Of a stretch of 19,442 bases of DNA, positions 14,624 to 19,442 are shown piece by piece (position 1 is the first letter of the stretch; every line of letters begins with the position of its first letter). The stretch covers positions 1-19,442 of the forward strand of contig JAFSFU010000310.1 of NCBI GenBank assembly GCA_017435025.1, given 5' to 3'. Under the pieces are notes generated by a model. It was given only the letters and a program-made list of their open reading frames with translations, was not told the origin of the DNA and did no database searches. The translations under genes and the position numbers were made by a program. Origin of the DNA: Lachnospiraceae bacterium (GTDB taxonomy: Bacteria; Bacillota_A; Clostridia; Lachnospirales; Lachnospiraceae).

Positions 14624-14652
14624 ACTATAGTTCGATTTCGGAATGATGTCAA
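14624..14652 (-). promoter_or_regulatory. Sigma-A promoter of the Uma2 gene
   Basis: On the minus strand, perfect TTGACA (14652-14647), 17 bases, TATAGT (14629-14624). About 100 bases of leader follow. Confidence 0.85.
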
Positions 14653-14664
14653 GGGTGCAGAAGC

Positions 14665-14713
14665 ACAAAAACAAAAACCGTATGACTACAGATTTGCTCC
14701 ATAACCATACGGT
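14665..14713 (-). terminator. Intrinsic terminator of the M20 amidohydrolase gene
   Basis: On the minus strand, ACCGTATG (14713-14706) pairs with CATACGGT (14684-14677), extended by wobble pairs inward, followed by TTTTTGTTTTTGT. Confidence 0.85.
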
Positions 14714-14730
14714 CCTGATTTAATAAGATT

Positions 14731-15870
14731 TTAGTTATTCATCATATCCAGTCCTGTCATTGCCAGTACCTTTACAGCCGCACCAAGGGCACGCTTGCCC
14801 TCCGGGCCGCCGGAAAGTGTTGCAAACGGAGCTGTATGAGTTCCGATACCGCCGCCAAGACCGATATAGAACTGTGCCGCCGGCAGTGCATGTGTCACGT
14901 TGCCAACGTCAGTGGAACCGATTCCCTGATTTAATGTTCTCGGAATATGGTGTTCCCCGATGAAGTCCATATTTTTCTCAACTGCCGCCACCAGTCTTCT
15001 GTCATTGCGAACATCCTTGATCAACGGACCTTCCTGCTCGATCTCAACCTCTACACCTGCACAAAGAGCTGCGCCCTGCGCACAACGATCAATGGTCTTC
15101 ACGATCTCGTTCTCTAAGTAATCCGCATCCAGTGCACGCAGATTGAATTTACAGGATGCGCGCTCCGGAATAATATTCACTGCCATACCGCCGTCCAAAA
15201 CGATACCGTGTACTCTGGAGTAATCTTTGAAATGTACGCGCATTGCGTCTACCGCATGCATCATGATCTGTACCGCAGAACCTGCACTTGCTCCCATCCA
15301 CGGACATGCCGCTGTATGAGCCGGTTTTCCCTTGAAAGTATAAACTTTATTCACACAGGCAAACGCGATATCATCCGCCATAGACTCATCACTCGGATGC
15401 ATAACAAGAGCCATATCGATGCCGTCGAACGCACCTTCATTGAGCATTGTCACTTTACCGATCAGAATTTCTTCGGCCGGACATCCCATCACTTTCAGAG
15501 TGCCGCCCAGGTCATATTTTTCCATGATCTCCTTCAACACAACACCTGCACCTGCACCGCTGGTACCGATCAGGTTGTGTCCACATGCATGTCCAATCTC
15601 CGGAAGAGCATCGTACTCGCACATGAACGCGAAGGTCATACCCGGTTTTCCGCTCTTATATTCTGCCACAAAGGCAGTATCCAGAGAGCCATAACCGCGC
15701 TGTACATCGAAACCATGTTTTTCAAGAAGACTGCACAGCGCATCCTGTGCCTTTACCTCTTTACAGCCCAACTCCGGATTTTCAAAAATATAGGTGCTGA
15801 CCGCTTCAAATTCTTCTCTGTGAGCATCCGCGATCGCCACGATCTCATGTTTCATCTGTGTCATATCCAT
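14731..15870 (-). CDS. M20 family amidohydrolase/dipeptidase (PM20D2/AbgB-like)
   Basis: This 379-residue di-metal hydrolase is close to the subgroup that includes PM20D2 (beta-alanyl-lysine dipeptidase) and AbgB (p-aminobenzoyl-glutamate hydrolase). Motifs: EYDALPEIGHACGHNLIG (85-102; metal ligands around His94, Cys96, His98), AEE (132-134, general base Glu), MHP (His158), GKPAHTAACPWMGASA (181-196, lid), the dimer-face HGIVLDGG (221-228) and THTAPF (His345). It should cut an amide bond in a dipeptide or N-acyl amino acid; the substrate is not known. ATG 15870 follows AAAGGAGGAAATATAC; the longer frame to 15942 is not supported. It lies downstream of the YitT gene on the same strand, separated by a terminator that overlaps its promoter. 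Confidence 0.9.
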   Translation of the reverse strand: MDMTQMKHEIVAIADAHREEFEAVSTYIFENPELGCKEVKAQDALCSLLEKHGFDVQRGYGSLDTAFVAEYKSGKPGMTFAFMCEYDALPEIGHACGHNLIGTSGAGAGVVLKEIMEKYDLGGTLKVMGCPAEEILIGKVTMLNEGAFDGIDMALVMHPSDESMADDIAFACVNKVYTFKGKPAHTAACPWMGASAGSAVQIMMHAVDAMRVHFKDYSRVHGIVLDGGMAVNIIPERASCKFNLRALDADYLENEIVKTIDRCAQGAALCAGVEVEIEQEGPLIKDVRNDRRLVAAVEKNMDFIGEHHIPRTLNQGIGSTDVGNVTHALPAAQFYIGLGGGIGTHTAPFATLSGGPEGKRALGAAVKVLAMTGLDMMNN

Positions 15871-15944
15871 GTATATTTCCTCCTTTATACGCATCCACGA
15901 CAAGTATCTGATCTTGCGGAATCTTTTTCTTTCCGCATACAAAA

Positions 15945-15978
15945 ATTTGGTATAATGTCCAAGAACATTATACCAAAT
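15945..15978 (-). terminator. Intrinsic terminator of the yitT-like gene, embedded with a promoter
   Basis: A perfect 14-bp inverted repeat, ATTTGGTATAATGT (15945-15958) and its complement (15965-15978), with a 6-base loop and a T-run on the minus strand (AAATTTTTG). It starts 18 bases after the stop of the YitT-family gene. The arms are AT-rich, so strength is uncertain. Confidence 0.7.
15967..15975 (-). promoter_or_regulatory. Extended -10 promoter of the M20 gene
   Basis: On the minus strand, TGGTATAAT is an extended -10 with a consensus hexamer; the -35 position has only AAGACT (15995-15990). It lies inside the first arm of the yitT terminator. Transcription would start in the loop or second arm, so the new transcript would lack the full hairpin. 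Confidence 0.55.
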
Positions 15979-15996
15979 CCCCCTTGAAAAGTCTTG

Positions 15997-16845
15997 TTAA
16001 ATTTCATTAAATCCACGTCCCAGAACGTCATGCGTCTCGTTGACGATAACAAACGCATCCGGATCGATCTCACGGATCATTTTCTTATAGTCTGTCACCT
16101 GTGACGGTTTCACAACTGTCATCATAACCTGATGTTCTTTTCCGGTGTACATTCCTGTACCCTTGATACACGTCATACCGCGCTGGTACTTTGTCTGAAT
16201 CAACTGATACAGTTCCTCACCCTTATTGGTGATGATCATGAACTGAATGCCTCTGTCATAACCGGAAATGACAATATCGGTTGTCTTGGATGCCACAAAG
16301 ATTGTAATCAACGCCAGAAGCATGCTGGTCGGCTCTCCAAGAAGAAGATTACCGCATACTACGACAATGCCGTCCATAACCGCCAGTGTCTGGCCCATGG
16401 TACCACGCTTGGTCGCTCTCACCCAGCACTTTGCAAGAATATCGGAGCCGCCGCTGGCCCAGTTATACTGATAATAAATACCGATTGCGCCACCAATACA
16501 AATACCGCCGTAAAGAGCACAGAGGATCGGATCCACATCCGGAATCTGTACCCATGCCAACGCATCAATGATCACGCCGAGAACAACCGATGTAATCCAG
16601 GAACGACCAATAAACTGCCAGCCGAGAATTTTCCAGCCAATCAGCATGATCGGAATATTTAATACAATCGTCGCTGTACCGACCGACATTCCGGTCAGCT
16701 TATTCATAATCACAGAACCACCGGTCACACCGCCGAGTACCAATCCGCTCGGCACCACAAACAGGTTAATACCTAAAGCGAAGACCACACTTCCCACCAG
16801 CATAAAGAAGATGGATACCGCTTCTTTTTTCAGATAGTCAATCAT
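15997..16845 (-). CDS. YitT family membrane protein (DUF161/DUF2179)
   Basis: This 282-residue protein has an N-terminal membrane domain of five or six segments (about 10-190; VGSVVFALGINLFVVPSGLVLGGVTGGSV, LNIPIMLIGW, LYGGICIGGAIGIYYQY, ASGGSDILAKC, LLLALITIFVASKTTD) and a soluble DUF2179 domain (195-278; ISGYDRGIQFMIITN, MTCIKGTGMYTGKEHQVMMTVV, DPDAFVIVNETHDVLGRGF). Both are typical of the YitT/YebE family of Firmicutes, whose function is unknown; transport is a guess. The start is ATG 16845 after GAGGGGG; a longer frame to 16896 covers the promoter. It diverges from the LysR gene. Confidence 0.9.
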   Translation of the reverse strand: MIDYLKKEAVSIFFMLVGSVVFALGINLFVVPSGLVLGGVTGGSVIMNKLTGMSVGTATIVLNIPIMLIGWKILGWQFIGRSWITSVVLGVIIDALAWVQIPDVDPILCALYGGICIGGAIGIYYQYNWASGGSDILAKCWVRATKRGTMGQTLAVMDGIVVVCGNLLLGEPTSMLLALITIFVASKTTDIVISGYDRGIQFMIITNKGEELYQLIQTKYQRGMTCIKGTGMYTGKEHQVMMTVVKPSQVTDYKKMIREIDPDAFVIVNETHDVLGRGFNEI

Positions 16846-16884
16846 AATTTGCCCCCTCAAATCGTCATCACTTTGCACCGATAA

Positions 16885-16893
16885 AGTATACCA
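16885..16893 (-). promoter_or_regulatory. Extended -10 promoter of the yitT-like gene
   Basis: On the minus strand, TGGTATACT is an extended -10; no good -35 is seen. It is 40 bases before the ATG. Confidence 0.5.
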
Positions 16894-16957
16894 CAAACTC
16901 TATCCATAGAATAATACTTAATATTTTTCGTTATTCATAGGAAAAATTTATGGAATG

Positions 16958-16966
16958 TGGTAAACT
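16958..16966 (+). promoter_or_regulatory. Possible extended -10 promoter of the lysR-type gene
   Basis: TGGTAAACT resembles an extended -10; no clear -35. The intergenic DNA before it holds GAATAA (16909-16914) and TTATTC (16931-16936), an inverted repeat that could be part of a LysR-type site between the divergent genes. Confidence 0.4.
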
Positions 16967-17042
16967 AAATGCGTAGACTGACCTGTCATTTTATGAACAT
17001 AGGTAACGCCCTGTAATGGCGAATTTGAAAAAGGAGAATTCC

Positions 17043-17930
17043 ATGACATTAAAACAAATGCGGTATATCATTGCCGTTCACCAATATGCATCCATCAGTG
17101 AGGCCGCAAAGAAACTCTATCTGACACAGCCCAGCCTCACCAGCTCCATCCATCAGCTGGAACATGAACTTGGATTTACGATTTTTATAAGAAGCCGCAA
17201 TGGCGTGGAAGTGACACCAAAAGGACTGGAGCTGATCAAACAGATGAAGACGATCCTTGAGGCGGTTGACAGTATGGAGGAAAAGTTTTCAGGCCCCGGC
17301 AAGGATCGCCAAACGCTCTCCATCAGTGCCCAGCACTACAATTTCGCCGCCGACGCCTTTATCCGGCTGATCCAGGAATCCGGATCCATCTATACCTTCC
17401 ATTTTCTGGAGACAACCACACTGGAAGTAATTGAAAACACTGCATCCGGCCTCAGTGAACTGGGAATTCTCTATTATTCCAAAAATAACGCATCTGTGAT
17501 CATGCGTGAACTAAAGAACCGTGGTCTTGCCTTTCATCTTCTTTTCGAAGCAAAACCGCATGTATTTCTTCGTGCCGGTCACCCATTAGCTGCAAAAAAC
17601 GAACTGACTCAGGATGATCTGGCTCCGTACCCCTTCCTGGCCTACAGCCAGGGAACCGAGGCTTCCTACAATTTCCTGGAGGAAGTCGTTCCTGCCGCCG
17701 GCAAAGATCAGGTCATTTATGTCCAGGATCGCAGTACCTGTTACCGCCTTTTGGAACATACCGATGCCTATTCCATCGGCAGCGGTATCCTCTCAAAGGA
17801 ATCCGGTACAGATCAGGTTCGCAGTATGCCGTTGGCTGACTGCGAGGACATGCATATCGGCTGGATTCAGAAAAAGGACCAGGAACTCTCGGCTCTTGCC
17901 AGACGATTCCTGAATCTCATTCATATTTAG
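17043..17930 (+). CDS. LysR family transcriptional regulator
   Basis: This 295-residue protein begins MTLKQMRYIIAVHQYASISEAAKKLYLTQPSLTSSIHQLEHELGFTIFIRS, the winged helix-turn-helix of LysR regulators (1-60), followed by a long linker helix and a periplasmic-binding-protein-like effector domain (about 85-290; LSISAQHYNFAADAFIRLIQ, LGILYYS, HVFLRAGHPLA, PFLAYSQG). The start is the ATG after AAAGGAGAATTCC; an ATG at 17016 precedes that site. Such regulators usually control a divergent or adjacent gene on binding a small effector. Here the neighbours are the divergent YitT/M20 genes and the downstream amidohydrolase; the effector is unknown. No terminator follows, so read-through into the amidohydrolase gene is possible. 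Confidence 0.93.
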   Translation: MTLKQMRYIIAVHQYASISEAAKKLYLTQPSLTSSIHQLEHELGFTIFIRSRNGVEVTPKGLELIKQMKTILEAVDSMEEKFSGPGKDRQTLSISAQHYNFAADAFIRLIQESGSIYTFHFLETTTLEVIENTASGLSELGILYYSKNNASVIMRELKNRGLAFHLLFEAKPHVFLRAGHPLAAKNELTQDDLAPYPFLAYSQGTEASYNFLEEVVPAAGKDQVIYVQDRSTCYRLLEHTDAYSIGSGILSKESGTDQVRSMPLADCEDMHIGWIQKKDQELSALARRFLNLIHI

Positions 17931-17938
17931 AAAAAACA

Positions 17939-17966
17939 TTGCTGTTTTCCACAGAAATGTTATAAT
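17939..17966 (+). promoter_or_regulatory. Promoter of the COG1228 amidohydrolase gene
   Basis: Consensus TATAAT at 17961-17966, preceded at 16 bases by a weak TTGCTG (17939-17944). It starts 9 bases after the LysR stop. Confidence 0.6.
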
Positions 17967-17985
17967 AGGAACAAACAAAAAATTC

Positions 17986-18017
17986 GATCATCCGGCTATG
18001 GTCGAAACAGGATGATC
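17986..18017 (+). promoter_or_regulatory. Hairpin in the amidohydrolase 5' leader
   Basis: GATCATCC (17986-17993) pairs perfectly with GGATGATC (18010-18017) around a 16-base loop. No T-run follows, so it is not a terminator. It ends 18 bases before the ATG and just before the GGAAGGAG ribosome site. It may be an operator or an mRNA element; nothing further can be said. Confidence 0.5.
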
Positions 18018-18035
18018 ACTCGGAAGGAGTTTACT

Positions 18036-19211
18036 ATGACAACATTATTCACAAATGCAAACATCGTTGATGTTATCGGCGCAACTGTAATCGAAAACGG
18101 TTCTGTTCTTGTTGAGAACGGTCTCATCAAAGAAGTTGGTACTGATATCGCAGCTCCGGCAGATGCAAAAGTCATTGACCTCGGTGGAAAGACAATGCTT
18201 CCTGGTCTTTTCAACTGTCATGTTCATATGTGTTCTGCTGCCGGAAACGGCGTACATGAAGACCTCTCTGACGCAAAACAGACGATCCGCGCGATCAAAA
18301 ACTTAAGAACTCTCGTTAATTCCGGTGTTACATACGTGCGTGACGCAGGTTCCCCGAACTTTATCGATGTGGATCTCCACGAAGCACAGATCAAAGGCGA
18401 TGTGATCGCTCCGGAAATGCAGACAGCCGGAAGAGTTATCTGTATGACAGGCGGTCATGGACATGACGAAGGCCGTGAAGCAGACGGTGCAGACGACTGC
18501 CGCAAAGCTGCAAGAGAGCAGTTAAAGGGCGGTGCTAACTGGATCAAATTAATGGCTACCGGCGGCGTTATGACCAAGGGTGTTGAACCGGGTTCTCCGC
18601 AGCTCACAGAAGAAGAACTCCGCGCAGCGATCGAAGAAGCGCACAAAGTTGGCGCTAAGACCTTCACACATGCACAGGGTATGACCGGTATTAAGAATGC
18701 GCTTCGCGCTGGTATCGATTCCATCGAACACGGTTTCTTCATGGATGACTGGTGCTTCGATTGGATGAAAGAACACAACGTATTCTTCGTTCCGACACTG
18801 GCAGCTCCGTACTGGATCAAATACTACGGCACAGAAGCAGGAATCCCGGACTACATGGTAAGAAAAGTAGAGAATACCATTGAAGCTCATATGGATACAT
18901 TCCGCAAGGCTCACAAGGCAGGCGTAAAGATCGCTCTCGGTACAGACGCAGGTACACCGTTCAACAAATTTGATAAGACTGCATTCGAGGCAATTCTTAT
19001 GGTTGAGAACGGTCTGACTCCGATGGAAGCAATTCAGTGCGGTACTATCAACGCAGCTGAGCTTATGTCCGTAAAAGATACCCACGGCTCCATCACCGCT
19101 GGCAAGAAAGCGCACTTTGCAATCTTCGAAAAGAGCCCGTTAGAGGATATCCACAATCTGATGGATTGTGCCATGACCGTTATGAATGGTGAAGTGGTAT
19201 TTGAAAAGTAA
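18036..19211 (+). CDS. Metal-dependent amidohydrolase, COG1228 (imidazolonepropionase/prolidase-like)
   Basis: This 391-residue amidohydrolase-superfamily enzyme has the HxH motif HVHM (His62, His64), a probable carboxylated Lys171 in WIKLMATGG, metal ligands His212 (THAQG) and His232 (IEHG), and catalytic Asp304 in LGTDAGTP. A GGHGH motif (139-143) follows strand 3. The N-terminal and C-terminal parts form the usual beta sandwich around a TIM barrel (IVDLG-like start, KKAHFAIFE end). Characterised relatives of this group include dipeptidases for Xaa-Pro and Xaa-Arg/Lys; imidazolonepropionase is more distant, and no histidine catabolism genes are nearby. The substrate is unknown. ATG 18036 follows GGAAGGAG at 6 bases; an ATG at 18012 lies in the leader hairpin. 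Codon use is biased to preferred codons, suggesting high expression. A large palindromic element starts 3 bases after the stop. Confidence 0.92.
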   Translation: MTTLFTNANIVDVIGATVIENGSVLVENGLIKEVGTDIAAPADAKVIDLGGKTMLPGLFNCHVHMCSAAGNGVHEDLSDAKQTIRAIKNLRTLVNSGVTYVRDAGSPNFIDVDLHEAQIKGDVIAPEMQTAGRVICMTGGHGHDEGREADGADDCRKAAREQLKGGANWIKLMATGGVMTKGVEPGSPQLTEEELRAAIEEAHKVGAKTFTHAQGMTGIKNALRAGIDSIEHGFFMDDWCFDWMKEHNVFFVPTLAAPYWIKYYGTEAGIPDYMVRKVENTIEAHMDTFRKAHKAGVKIALGTDAGTPFNKFDKTAFEAILMVENGLTPMEAIQCGTINAAELMSVKDTHGSITAGKKAHFAIFEKSPLEDIHNLMDCAMTVMNGEVVFEK

Positions 19212-19213
19212 AT

Positions 19214-19442
19214 TGATATTTAATTGAGTAAATAAAAGTTATCTATATAGAAATCCCATATTCTGTAAATACGGCTGACTACCTTCGCTTCCAAAGATTT
19301 TCGCCTGTACGACGATTGCGATAAATGCGCTTGCAATCTTTGTACAGGCGAAAATCTTTGGAAGCTCAGTCGTCCAGCCTATCATTTTCAGAATATGGGA
19401 TTTTCTAATAGACACTTTCAATCTTACTCAATCAAAATATCA
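19214..19442. repeat. Large imperfect palindromic element (possible MITE-like repeat)
   Basis: The last 229 bases form one long inverted repeat centred near 19326. From outside in: TGATATTT (19214-19221) with AAATATCA (19435-19442); ATTGAGTAA (19223-19231) with TTACTCAAT (19424-19432); a perfect 15-bp pair 19251-19265 with 19389-19403; GGCTG with CAGCC (19273-19277, 19375-19379); a perfect 24-bp pair 19287-19310 with 19342-19365; and GATTGC with GCAATC (19314-19319, 19333-19338). No gene with a good start lies inside. The outer end may extend past the window. Transcribed, it would form a hairpin of roughly 100 bp and may also stop transcription of the upstream gene. Copies elsewhere in the genome would mark it as a mobile repeat. 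Confidence 0.8.

Noticed and set aside
15208..15987. 259-codon plus-strand frame opposite the M20 gene
   Set aside because: Antisense to conserved metal-binding motifs of the M20 enzyme, with no start signal and a low-complexity His/Cys-rich product.
16993..17016. 7-residue upstream ORF before the LysR gene, its stop overlapping an ATG
   Set aside because: No ribosome site precedes it, and the true LysR start has its own strong site further on; chance is enough.
17006..17022. CGCC/GGCG hairpin before the LysR start
   Set aside because: Only 4 bp with a 7-base loop; expected by chance.
19239..19421. 60-codon minus-strand frame in the palindromic element
   Set aside because: It is built from the two arms of the inverted repeat, has no good ribosome site and reads as non-coding; the palindrome is the better explanation.
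1..19442. CRISPR array, tRNA, rRNA, prophage or transposase
   Set aside because: No regularly spaced repeats, RNA gene folds or mobile-element proteins were found in any frame; the only repeat element is the palindrome at the right end.

Overview
The window looks like chromosomal DNA of a gut-type Lachnospiraceae (Bacillota, Clostridia). Reasons: moderate GC, strong AGGAGG-type ribosome binding sites, sigma-A promoters, a transketolase fragment of the split-subunit kind, and families common in that group (AIM24, YitT, Uma2, an NCS2 permease pair). This placement is inference from gene content, with no database search. No rRNA, tRNA, CRISPR array, prophage or insertion sequence with a transposase was seen.

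Layout, left to right. (1) 1-657 (+): 3' end of a transketolase C-terminal subunit, closed by a bidirectional terminator. (2) 5813-758 (-): an operon of exonuclease III, a Uup-like ABC-F ATPase and a fusion of a GlgX-like glycogen debranching enzyme to an Ogt-type DNA alkyltransferase. All three GH13 catalytic carboxylates of the GlgX part are serine, so it is predicted to be a pseudoenzyme. (3) 10844-5916 (-): a purine salvage operon: GntR/UTRA regulator, NAT-type xanthine/uric acid permease, AzgA-type hypoxanthine/guanine permease, xanthine phosphoribosyltransferase and a small (p)ppGpp synthetase. A 10-bp palindrome AGGTYGACCT occurs just downstream of the regulator's promoter and again before the first permease. 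(4) 11961-10996 (-): adenosine deaminase with its own promoter and terminator.

(5) 13234-12073 (-): a three-gene operon: a 48-codon ORF, a 71-residue membrane protein and an AIM24 protein. It diverges from (6) an XRE regulator with a four-cysteine cluster (13421-13915, +). The shared intergenic DNA holds nested inverted repeats over the promoters. (7) 14520-13933 (-): a Uma2-family predicted nuclease with a 19-bp palindrome in its leader. (8) 14731-19211: a group of an M20 dipeptidase-like amidohydrolase and a YitT membrane protein (-), diverging from a LysR regulator and a COG1228 metal-dependent amidohydrolase (+). (9) 19214-19442: a noncoding imperfect palindrome of about 229 bp, possibly a palindromic repeat or MITE, running to the window edge.

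How the genes work together: the purine operon imports purine bases, converts xanthine to XMP and includes a (p)ppGpp synthetase, so it may couple purine supply to stringent signalling. Adenosine deaminase supplies inosine to the same pathway. The exoA operon joins two DNA repair activities with an ABC-F protein. The two metallohydrolases around the LysR gene suggest dipeptide or acylated amino acid breakdown, with unknown substrates.
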